DNA of 8,405 nt from Prevotellaceae bacterium (GCA_021153165.1 JAGKTZ010000076.1:1-8405); one strand, 5' to 3'; counted from the stretch's first letter, positions 1 through 6,331 are shown. Notes: generated by a model not told the origin, from the letters alone. Program-made: numbers and translations.

Positions 1-75
1 AAGATTTGGCTCCGGCATATATATCCTATTATCTTTTTTATAGATTCTAAAGATTTGCGTGAGACCCCAAATACT

Positions 76-93
76 CGTGATACACGTGATACG
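76..93. repeat. Two tandem 9-bp units (CGTGATACA / CGTGATACG)
   Basis: The nonamer CGTGATACR occurs twice head to tail and is followed by CGTGG, giving a short CACGTG-containing direct repeat. It lies about 150 bp upstream of the first gene. I can assign no function; it could be a binding site or a chance microrepeat. Confidence 0.45.
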
Positions 94-144
94 TGGAGAC
101 GGAGCACAAGCGAGCATATCATACATAGCCCCACCTGCATTGTC

Positions 145-219
145 GGCTGGCTGTTAACGTGTCAGCCTTGCATACTATATATATTATAAGCAAGAGGCTG
201 GGGGTGTAGCACCAACCCC
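145..219 (+). other. Structured leader with three small hairpins
   Basis: Three stem-loops follow one another just upstream of the phosphodiesterase-like gene. The first is GGCTG (149-153) pairing with CAGCC (163-167). The second is CTTGC (167-171) with GCAAG (190-194) around an AT-rich interior; it shares C167 with the first, so the two could not both form completely. The third is GGGGGTG (200-206) with CACC-AA-CCC (210-218), a seven-pair stem with a 3-base loop and an AA bulge. The last ends about 22 bases before the ATG. Pairing is read by eye and no known riboswitch class is recognised. It could be a leader structure or chance folding. Confidence 0.3.
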
Positions 220-241
220 GACCAGCGACCTTTTCCAGAAT

Positions 242-955
242 ATGAAAAAAATCCTCATCGCCATACTCATTTGCACGACAGCCCTCCTGTGCGGTTGGGC
301 TATTTATGCATGGACACAAGTGGGCAGGTATCCCGAAAAACTATGGTTGCACAGAGCGAATAGTCTGGAAAAATGGCAAGACTATGCCGCGAAATATCCT
401 AATGCCGAGGTAGACTTGATATTCTGGAACGGGAAATTTCACATCGCCCACGACACCGCAGATATCACCGCGCTGACGATAGATGAATACTTCAGAGAAA
501 TGCCAAACCGCAAGGGGCATCTATGGCTGGATATCAAGAATCTAAGCAAAAACAATGCCATTGTTGCGTTACACGAATTAGACAGTCTCTGCCAAGTCTA
601 TAACGTAGACAAAAGTCGCCTCATCATCGAATCGGACAACGAGTCGGCACTATCGCATTTCACCCACCACGGCGGCTATTTCACCAGTTATTATGTCAAA
701 GCCCCTCGCCCCTCAGCTTTGTCCGAGGAAGAGCGAAAAGAAGTCATCTTGGGGCTGGAGCAAGTCGCCGGCCGTGCTGGTGTGTCCGCCCTGTCCTTTC
801 CACATCACTGGTATCAGGACATCAGCAGCAGATTGAAGTCAGACATTCCCCTACTCACCTGGGACCATCACACGGGCGAATGGCTATTTCACGCTTCGTT
901 TTGGAAACACAAGATGCTCAACGACGACCGAGTGAAGGTGATACTTGTCAAATAG
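242..955 (+). CDS. Membrane-anchored glycerophosphodiesterase-like (PLC-like TIM-barrel) protein
   Basis: The 237-residue protein starts with a basic, hydrophobic segment (residues 1-24) that is a signal anchor or signal peptide. The cysteine at 17 is not in a good lipobox, so a lipoprotein is unlikely. The rest resembles the GDPD/FAM151 type of PLC-like phosphodiesterase: HRANS at 37-41 in the place of the family's HRG, EVD at 56-58, HD at 70-71, LDIK at 96-99 (the equivalent of GDPD strand L-E-I-K), IES at 129-131 and a late W207. These residues would form the metal and phosphate site, so a phosphodiester substrate outside the inner membrane is plausible but unproven. The usual ENT motif is absent, which places it nearer FAM151-like proteins than classical GlpQ/UgpQ. 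The ATG at 242 is chosen because it gives the complete leader segment; no Shine-Dalgarno sequence is visible. It converges on the minus-strand cassette. Confidence 0.65.
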   Translation: MKKILIAILICTTALLCGWAIYAWTQVGRYPEKLWLHRANSLEKWQDYAAKYPNAEVDLIFWNGKFHIAHDTADITALTIDEYFREMPNRKGHLWLDIKNLSKNNAIVALHELDSLCQVYNVDKSRLIIESDNESALSHFTHHGGYFTSYYVKAPRPSALSEEERKEVILGLEQVAGRAGVSALSFPHHWYQDISSRLKSDIPLLTWDHHTGEWLFHASFWKHKMLNDDRVKVILVK

Positions 956-981
956 ACTAAATTCCAAGAAAAGCAACAACT

Positions 982-1003
982 GGATTCCTGCGTAGAGGTA
1001 TCC
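982..1003 (-). terminator. Hairpin between convergent units, probable terminator of the minus-strand cassette
   Basis: GGATTCCT (982-989) and AGGTATCC (996-1003) form an eight-position stem with one T-T mismatch around a 6-base loop. Read on the minus strand the stem is followed by a T-rich tract containing TTGTTGCTTTTCTT. This suits termination of the WYL-nuclease-sigma transcript better than that of the plus-strand gene, where no T tract follows. It is inferred from sequence only. Confidence 0.45.
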
Positions 1004-1126
1004 TACCCCATGAGTTTATCCTTGTAATTATCATAATCTTTTTCTGGATTCGTTTTTTGAATTGCAACTTCATCGACTCGTTCTTTTGTACGATTCTCAT
1101 CATTCTTTTATCTTTCAAAACAAAAT

Positions 1127-1423
1127 TCAACTCTTTCCTTTAGGGCTAATTTTTTTATTAGCATTTGATTTTTCAATTTCCTCTTCAATGCTCTTTCTCA
1201 CCCACCAAATAGCATAGGGAATGAATTTAAAACCGCGACTTTCGTCAAATTTCTCGGCGGCCAACACCAAGCCCTCACACCCTGCCTTTATCAGTTCATC
1301 AATAGACAGATTATGGTTCGCATACTGCTTGGCTATAGCAGCCACCAGTCGTAGATTGACTTGCGTAAGCCTTTCAATGGCCGTTTCTCTTTCTTTTCCT
1401 CCTTGCTGAATGCGCTTTATCAT
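1127..1423 (-). CDS. Stand-alone sigma-70 region 2 protein (truncated RpoD-like)
   Basis: This 98-residue protein is nearly all sigma-70 region 2. NLRLVAAIAKQYA (23-35) matches region 2.1, LSIDELIKAGCEGL (39-52) and AAEKFD (55-60) match the core-RNAP-binding region 2.2, and RGFKFIPYAIWWVRKSI (63-79) matches regions 2.3/2.4, which melt and read the -10 element. Regions 3 and 4 are absent; the protein ends in a lysine/serine-rich tail. Promoter-reading positions differ from E. coli RpoD: P69 at the T429 position, K77 at Q437 and E80 at T440, while the aromatic residues F65, F67, Y70, W73 and W74 are kept. The start overlaps the nuclease stop as ATGA and is preceded by GGGGAGGA, a strong ribosome site. 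It may bind core RNAP without directing normal transcription. A decayed sigma factor is the main alternative. Confidence 0.75.
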   Translation of the reverse strand: MIKRIQQGGKERETAIERLTQVNLRLVAAIAKQYANHNLSIDELIKAGCEGLVLAAEKFDESRGFKFIPYAIWWVRKSIEEEIEKSNANKKISPKGKS

Positions 1424-2166
1424 TGTAATTCCTCCCCAAGAGAAAAGCGAGTTTCTGTATCAACGGTTTGGTCTATTATATACAAAATCTTATCACCGAA
1501 TGTACATTTATAATATCCTTCGGCTAACACCTCGTGTTTTATTGAATTAAGAACATCCATCAAATCCTTTTTATTCCTTTGTGCAGCAGTTTTCTTGTAT
1601 TTGCAGGTCTTGAATGTTAGGAATAAAAGAATGTTGAAATTACATTGTTCGCAAAGGGTTCCAGCAATTGCATATAATATTTGATACCGAACTGAAGAAC
1701 GAGTGGATAGAGTTGGAAAATAATTTTCAATCAACTCCTCTATTCTTTGAGGAATCATTGTACTTTTTCCATTTAACTGTTCCTTCTTCGCTTTGTCATA
1801 TATTTGGGACAAATTAGAACTATACGTTTCGTTCACCTTGGCTTCAACACCTACAAAAATAGATTTTCCTGAATCTGTTTGTCCATAGATAGCTAAATCA
1901 TGAATCCTTTGCTTTCTATAATTATCAAATCGTGATGATTTCTCAGGTTGTGCGGTATGTAAAATGATTCTTTCCGACTGGAAAATCGGTTGTAGCAATG
2001 CGTTGAATTCTTCTTCGATGTTTGGTTTAGAGCAGAATTCAGCCAAACTTAATGCGCTACGTCCTTTTTCATCTTTACTGCTAGAATCAAAACTCTTTAC
2101 CCAATCTCTAACGTCCTTTATGTTTTGCCACTTTGGACTTTTTTCATTAAAAACAAATTTCATCAT
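1420..2166 (-). CDS. PD-(D/E)XK nuclease-fold protein, DUF6946-like
   Basis: A 248-residue cytoplasmic protein without signal or membrane segment. The core has RIHDLAIYG (87-95) followed by IFVGVEAKVNE (103-113). D90 with the E108-x-K110 triad is the metal-binding pattern of the PD-(D/E)XK nuclease superfamily. The helix RYQILYAIAGTL (160-171), with Q162, and the following strand ILLFLTFKT (179-187) are in the positions expected of such a core. An N-terminal stretch SALSLAEF (37-44) and the overall order recall the DUF6946 family from memory; no profile search was made. It starts 2 bases after the WYL regulator stop, with TAGGTAG just upstream of a doubled ATG, and its stop overlaps the sigma-like gene. 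A nucleic-acid-cleaving effector is the likely role; the substrate is unknown. Base composition is clearly more AT-rich than the protease gene. Confidence 0.65.
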   Translation of the reverse strand: MMKFVFNEKSPKWQNIKDVRDWVKSFDSSSKDEKGRSALSLAEFCSKPNIEEEFNALLQPIFQSERIILHTAQPEKSSRFDNYRKQRIHDLAIYGQTDSGKSIFVGVEAKVNETYSSNLSQIYDKAKKEQLNGKSTMIPQRIEELIENYFPTLSTRSSVRYQILYAIAGTLCEQCNFNILLFLTFKTCKYKKTAAQRNKKDLMDVLNSIKHEVLAEGYYKCTFGDKILYIIDQTVDTETRFSLGEELQ

Positions 2167-2168
2167 AT

Positions 2169-3071
2169 CTACCTATATTTATTTAGACAATCATTTAATC
2201 TACTCATAATCTCTTCTTTCAGTTCTTGTGGCTCTAGCACTTCTATATTTTCCCCCATCGCCAATATTTGACTTGATAGTTCTGGAGTCAAGCATAACTT
2301 ATATTCAAACACACTAAACTCGCCATATTTTGAAGATACCTCGAACTGTGATTTATGCAATGGTAAAGAACGTAAGTATTCTATTTGCTTTCCGTATGCT
2401 CTGAGTTTTACTTTTACAGGAGAAAGGTCTTCATTAACAAATACCCCTACAGTATTTTCATAATATTTCGCAGCATTAAAGTTTTCGGGAAACGAGAATG
2501 ATTGTTCTTTAATTGTCATTTCAAGCAAACGGTCAAGTGCTATATTACGGATAGCATTTAATTCCTTTATAAAACCAAGTACATACCATCTCTTATGATA
2601 TGCTTTCATTGCGTAGGGTTGAAGGGTGTATGTCGTTCTATGACCATAAAACGGTTGATAGTCTAATTCAAGTTCTTTCGATTGTTGCATCGCATCTATT
2701 ATAGTTTGTAGATACTCTGTACCACGAGGAACATCTTCAAACAAGATTCTGTCTTTCATATTGTGCCCCGCAATTATCATATTCGATAGATTGAAAGAGT
2801 TCAATAGCCACTTCCTGGTCCGATCATTTCTCAAAACTTCAGGATTGGTTATATAGTACTTGTATCCATTGGATGGATTGCATTTGATTTCTACACCAAA
2901 AAGTTCTTCTACGGCAACACGATGCTGATGAAAAGTACGCAAAGGCAGGGGGTTATTGTCACCCAGATTACTTTCTTTCCAGCGTTTTCTGATTTCGTCA
3001 AAGGTCATCTGCTTTTCCTGTAAGAGGATATTAAGCAACCATATATATCGATTGAAAGTTTTGCTTATCAT
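2169..3071 (-). CDS. WYL-domain transcriptional regulator
   Basis: A 300-residue protein with the three-part layout of WYL regulators. Residues 1-75 form a winged helix-turn-helix, including the PLPLRTFHQHRVAVEELFG stretch (41-59). The WYL domain lies at about 125-195 with LQPYAMKAYHKRWYVLGF (150-167) holding the W162-Y163-V164 signature, then RNIALDRL (175-182) with the conserved arginine. A WCX-type C-terminal domain fills 205-300. Members bind DNA and sense a ligand, possibly a nucleic acid, through the WYL domain. Many of them (BrxR, CapW) repress phage-defence operons. It is first in the operon, so autoregulation of the nuclease and sigma-like genes is the simplest model. The ATG at 3071 lies about 33 bases downstream of a TACATTTG -7 element. 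Confidence 0.85.
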   Translation of the reverse strand: MISKTFNRYIWLLNILLQEKQMTFDEIRKRWKESNLGDNNPLPLRTFHQHRVAVEELFGVEIKCNPSNGYKYYITNPEVLRNDRTRKWLLNSFNLSNMIIAGHNMKDRILFEDVPRGTEYLQTIIDAMQQSKELELDYQPFYGHRTTYTLQPYAMKAYHKRWYVLGFIKELNAIRNIALDRLLEMTIKEQSFSFPENFNAAKYYENTVGVFVNEDLSPVKVKLRAYGKQIEYLRSLPLHKSQFEVSSKYGEFSVFEYKLCLTPELSSQILAMGENIEVLEPQELKEEIMSRLNDCLNKYR

Positions 3072-3103
3072 AACTAATTTAAATCGTCAACGGATTCTAT
3101 ATG

Positions 3104-3111
3104 CAAATGTA
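3104..3111 (-). promoter_or_regulatory. Candidate -7 element for the WYL cassette (TACATTTG)
   Basis: On the minus strand TACATTTG fits the Bacteroidetes -7 consensus TAnnTTTG, 33 bases before the regulator ATG. No good TTTG is seen at the -33 position, so the promoter would be weak or dependent on an activator. The flanking AT-rich sequence would be the natural site for autoregulation. Confidence 0.45.
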
Positions 3112-3150
3112 TAAATTATCTTTGCTAAAATATTGCACACCTAAAGAAAA

Positions 3151-3279
3151 TCATACATTTATGGAAATTTTGTTTATATCACGACTGAATATCCCCCACC
3201 TTGTTTGAAATTTCAATGCCTTTATTGCACTTTTTTTCTTTAAGGCATCTTTGCGTTTTTTGTCTTTCTTTTTAGCCAT
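3151..3279 (-). CDS. Small lysine-rich protein (42 codons), hypothetical
   Basis: An open frame of 42 codons starts MAKKKDKKRKDALKKKSA and continues with a more hydrophobic second half (ALKFQTRWGIFS), ending at a TGA. About a third of the residues are lysine or arginine, nearly all codons begin with a purine, and AAAGGA stands about 13 bases before the ATG. It lies 79 bases upstream of the WYL regulator on the same strand and could be transcribed with it, though the cassette's own -7 element sits in that gap. I do not recognise the product. A nucleic-acid-binding or membrane-active peptide is possible, and a chance ORF in A-rich DNA cannot be excluded. Confidence 0.4.
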   Translation of the reverse strand: MAKKKDKKRKDALKKKSAIKALKFQTRWGIFSRDINKISINV

Positions 3280-3615
3280 ATTATTATTGGTCCTTTATAT
3301 ATATTATACGATGCTTTTTTGTTATTTCCTATAAAAAGAACCTATTGGTGTGCAAAATCATTGCATAGTAGTGAAAATAATTTTATCATCTCACTATAAA
3401 TTCAAAGTTTATGTCTTCAAAAAAATGTATTTAAAATATAACCCAACCAATTTGAAACTTTATCAAAATAGTAGTTTTAAAGTAAAAATTAAGTATATAC
3501 TGATAATTATCCATTATATTACGTGAATTCGGTATAACGCTGGCAGCAACACCTGCAAACAAAATAGAAAAGGACAAATCAAATCGTTTTACCAATTTTT
3601 TCAGTACCCCATGCT

Positions 3616-3711
3616 TATCTCAAAAAAAACTCATAGGATGAGACAAAAATTTCATAGGGTGAGAAAAATGTCTCAAGGATTGAAATATTTTTTGAGACAC
3701 TTTTGTCTCAA
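3616..3711. repeat. Cluster of TGAGACA heptamers in alternating orientation
   Basis: The exact heptamer TGAGACA occurs at 3639-3645 and 3693-3699, and its reverse complement TGTCTCA at 3669-3675 and 3704-3710. Partial copies are TATCTCA (3616-3622) and TGAGAAA (3660-3666). The last two exact copies form a perfect 8-bp inverted repeat, TTGAGACA-CTTT-TGTCTCAA (3692-3711). CATAGGATGAGA (3632) and CATAGGGTGAGA (3653) are direct repeats 21 bp apart, two turns of the helix. This looks more like an operator array than a transcribed gene. The last copy is about 345 bp from the protease ATG and the first about 545 bp from the WYL ATG. Confidence 0.6.
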
Positions 3712-3961
3712 TCATAAGTTTACAAAAGTGAGTAATATAAAAGATGAAATCTCTAAAGGATAAGTTTGGAAGAAACATGAGTGACGTGTAGCATCACATT
3801 CTTATACCGAACCAACCTACTATATCGAGTTACCTTCAAATAGTTTTGGATATAGAGGGATGTAACGAAAATTGTATTATGCACATAGCACGACCTCTCT
3901 TGTTTTGTATAAAACGGCAGTTCATTAACAGATACTAAAATTACTCAAATAATATTGCCGT

Positions 3962-4041
3962 GTGTTCTAAATTAGGAAATATATTGTATTTTTGTCTTCA
4001 TCAATTTCAACCACCAAAAGCTTACAACAATTTTAGAACAC
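3962..4041. repeat. 10-bp inverted repeat enclosing the protease promoter region
   Basis: GTGTTCTAAA (3962-3971) and TTTAGAACAC (4032-4041) are perfect inverted copies separated by 60 bp. The spacer contains the TATTTTTG -7 element and the presumed transcription start. The left arm would not be transcribed, so this is a DNA-level feature rather than an RNA hairpin. It could be a small invertible promoter or a regulator site. The length is short enough that chance is possible in AT-rich DNA. Confidence 0.4.
3987..3994 (+). promoter_or_regulatory. Candidate -7 element for the C10 protease (TATTTTTG)
   Basis: TATTTTTG fits TAnnTTTG and stands 60 bases before the protease ATG, giving an A-rich 5' leader of about 50 bases. 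No consensus TTTG is found at the -33 position; TGTG at 3961-3964 is the nearest. No Shine-Dalgarno sequence precedes the ATG, which is common in Bacteroidetes. Confidence 0.5.
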
Positions 4042-4054
4042 CGATATTCTCAAT

Positions 4055-6331
4055 ATGAAGCATAAAATACTCTTTTTACTCACATTCGCTCTATTCACCA
4101 GCACGATTTTTGCTGGTCCAATCGACGTAGGCTTGGCACGAGGCAAAGCCATAAAGTTTTTGCAAAAGTACCATCCTGATGCAAGGCTTGAGGAAGACAC
4201 ACCAGCCTATGCACCAGTACAAAAACGTCTATTAAAAGGTGGTAAAATGGCGGAATCGCCTGCATACTATGTATTCAATGCTGAGGACGATCTGGGATTT
4301 GTCATTATCTCGTCAGACGACCGAACAGACGAAGTGTTGGGTTATAGCACGAGGGGCAGATTTGATGCAGCAGAGATACCCGATAATCTAAAGGCATGGT
4401 TGCAAAGCTATGCAGACCAGATGGCACATTTGGACACATATACATTTGCTACTAAGCGCGCAGCGTCTACTCGCCCTGCCATCTTGCCCCTGATCACCAC
4501 AAGGTGGAATCAGGATGCGCCCTACAATCGTTCGTGCCCACTGCATGGTTCGAGCCGCACCTTTACGGGATGTACTGCCACTGCTCTGGCACAAGTGATG
4601 AAATACCACGAATGGCCGAAAGAGGCGACGCCATCTATCCCAGCCTATACAACTGCTACTGCACAAATCTATGTGCCCGAACTGCCGCCCACTACGCTTC
4701 GTTGGGATGAGATGTCGGATGATTATTCACACACGGATTATGCTCCAGCCGTAGCCGAACTGATGCTCTATTGTGGTCAGGCATTGCAAAGCGATTTCAC
4801 CAGATATTCCACATCAGCCTATTTGACCGATGCACCAGCACTGCTTACCCAATATTTTGGTTATGATGAGAATATAGAATTCTTCTATCAAGTCAACTAC
4901 CCCATAAGTCAGTGGGAAGAAATCATCTATCACGAGCTAGAAAGTGGGCGTCCAGTACTACATGCAGGTACCTCGCTAGGCGGCGGACATGCCTTTGTCT
5001 GCGATGGTTATGACGGCGAGGGAATGTTTCACTTCAACTGGGGTTGGGGCGGTATGTACGATGGTTACTACAAGCTATCACTACTCACCCCGGGCACAGA
5101 TGGTATTGGCGCTGGCACCGAGGACGGATTTAGCGCCAATCAGCGCATCGTCGTTGGGGTGCAACCGCCTACGGGTAAGACAGCCGAACTCAAAGCTTTC
5201 ACCTCGCTCGACTTGCAACAAAGCGGCACAAATCTCTACTGCAATTTCAATAACCCCAACACCAAATCAGCTACTATGCACGTAGGGTTTGGGTTGGTAG
5301 ACGAGACTGGCAACCTGTTGCGCATATTGAAAGACTGCGGCGCAATGACCCTGAAGGGTTATAATCTGGAGAAGAATTGGGCAGGCATATTCATGGGAAA
5401 TGGTGGTGAAGTAGATCTAGCGCCAGGTAGCTACCACATCGCAGGGATATGCCAGTTGGAAGATGGCACTTGGGTGCAAGGTGGTAACAAGCAAACCTAC
5501 TTTGAAGTAGAAATAGGTGCGGATAATGCGCTAGAGTCTGTCGTGCTACACCCTATACAGAAATTTAAAATCAGCGCCTTCGAATGCGTCAGTGGCAAGG
5601 TGGTCGGTACACGACAAAAGGTGCGCGTCACCGTCCGCAACCTGGGGGATGATATTAACACCATGCTCTATTTCTATGCCAACCAGTCCGACCGCCTCGA
5701 TGATCCCATAACACGCATACCCGCTCTGCTCCATCGTGGCGAGACAGCCAGCTATGACGTCTATTTCAATGCTGAAAATACTGGCAAATATTTCCTTTTT
5801 CTGGCCGACAACGATTACGGCATAGACTATCTGATGCGCAAAGAAGTAGAGATAGTGGCAGCACCCAACAAACCTGCCAATCTGGAACTGATCCACTGCC
5901 AAATTGCGCCCGACTGCAGTAATGTCGTGGTAGCGGTGCGCAACAATAGCGACGAGACCTACTACCGCGAAATTGTGCTACAGCTTTACGAAGAACTCTA
6001 CGACGACGGCAATTATTACTACATCAGGAGCAATGACCAGCCTGGCGAAATCGCTCCTGGCACGACCAAGACTTTTACCTTCCCCTTAGACGGTATCAAA
6101 CCCGACCGCAACTATTATCTCTATATCGGCCACTATCATCTACATTCGGACGAATTTACCACCCAATTGGGAACTTCGCAATATTTTAGTCTGAGCGTCA
6201 CTGATATTCATCAATCTCCCACAACATCACAGCCCCAAGGCACTATCTATCGCATAGATGGCGCAAGGGTTGAGGATTTTGGGCAAAAAGGTGTGTATAT
6301 CATTGGGGGCGAAAAGCGAATCATAAAATAG
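4055..6331 (+). CDS. Secreted C10-family cysteine protease (streptopain/interpain-like)
   Basis: A 758-residue exported endopeptidase. The signal peptide ends near IFA-GPI (20/21). A propeptide of the Spi/C10 type covers about 22-135 and should keep the zymogen inactive. The catalytic papain-fold domain covers about 140-370: WNQDAPYN (151-158) with Q153 for the oxyanion hole, TGCTATALAQ (171-180) with nucleophile C173, GGGHAFVCDGYD (309-320) with catalytic H312, and FHFNWGWGG (325-333). Three beta-sandwich, CARDB-like modules seem to follow (about 375-490, 495-602, 605-712). The last 30 residues, with IYRIDGARV and KGVYIIGGEKRIIK, resemble a type IX secretion or Prevotella-type sorting tail. 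The length fits Prevotella interpain A rather than SpeB (about 400). All key residues are present, so it should be active outside the cell or on its surface, degrading proteins. Its own promoter element lies 60 bases upstream. Confidence 0.9.
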   Translation: MKHKILFLLTFALFTSTIFAGPIDVGLARGKAIKFLQKYHPDARLEEDTPAYAPVQKRLLKGGKMAESPAYYVFNAEDDLGFVIISSDDRTDEVLGYSTRGRFDAAEIPDNLKAWLQSYADQMAHLDTYTFATKRAASTRPAILPLITTRWNQDAPYNRSCPLHGSSRTFTGCTATALAQVMKYHEWPKEATPSIPAYTTATAQIYVPELPPTTLRWDEMSDDYSHTDYAPAVAELMLYCGQALQSDFTRYSTSAYLTDAPALLTQYFGYDENIEFFYQVNYPISQWEEIIYHELESGRPVLHAGTSLGGGHAFVCDGYDGEGMFHFNWGWGGMYDGYYKLSLLTPGTDGIGAGTEDGFSANQRIVVGVQPPTGKTAELKAFTSLDLQQSGTNLYCNFNNPNTKSATMHVGFGLVDETGNLLRILKDCGAMTLKGYNLEKNWAGIFMGNGGEVDLAPGSYHIAGICQLEDGTWVQGGNKQTYFEVEIGADNALESVVLHPIQKFKISAFECVSGKVVGTRQKVRVTVRNLGDDINTMLYFYANQSDRLDDPITRIPALLHRGETASYDVYFNAENTGKYFLFLADNDYGIDYLMRKEVEIVAAPNKPANLELIHCQIAPDCSNVVVAVRNNSDETYYREIVLQLYEELYDDGNYYYIRSNDQPGEIAPGTTKTFTFPLDGIKPDRNYYLYIGHYHLHSDEFTTQLGTSQYFSLSVTDIHQSPTTSQPQGTIYRIDGARVEDFGQKGVYIIGGEKRIIK

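Larger units (their letters stand above)
3280..4054. other. AT-rich intergenic region without a convincing gene
   Basis: These 775 bases separate the minus-strand cassette from the plus-strand protease gene. They contain frequent stops in all frames, no tRNA or rRNA, and no recognised insertion sequence. The notable contents are the TGAGACA cluster (3616-3711), a TAnnTTTG -7 element at 3987-3994, and a 10-bp inverted repeat around it. A small GC-richer patch near 3540-3560 lies in an open frame without a start codon. Large gaps of this type often mark the edge of acquired DNA or a site of past deletion; that is inference. Confidence 0.6.

Noticed and set aside
1..189. Plus-strand frame open from the window edge for 62 codons
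   Set aside because: The translation has no protein-like pattern, runs through the CGTGATAC repeats and hairpins, and ends in an AT stretch; a run of this length is expected by chance in one of six frames.
119..319. Minus-strand 66-codon ORF over the start of the phosphodiesterase-like gene
   Set aside because: It overlaps the signal-anchor coding region and the hairpin leader on the opposite strand and has no family resemblance; a shadow frame.
3507..3638. Open frame of 44 codons in the long intergenic region, with a GC-richer patch
   Set aside because: There is no ATG, GTG or TTG with a ribosome site, and the product resembles nothing known. It could be an old gene fragment but cannot be supported.
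3616..3711. CRISPR array suspicion from repeated TGAGACA
   Set aside because: The copies alternate in orientation, are only 7-8 bases long and are unevenly spaced; there are no unique spacers of constant length and no cas genes.
3744..3791. 15-codon ORF MKSLKDKFGRNMSDV
   Set aside because: Too short to judge, no promoter or terminator around it; possible chance ORF.
4388..5902. Other-frame ORFs within the C10 protease gene
   Set aside because: The protease reading frame has intact catalytic motifs; these are shadows.
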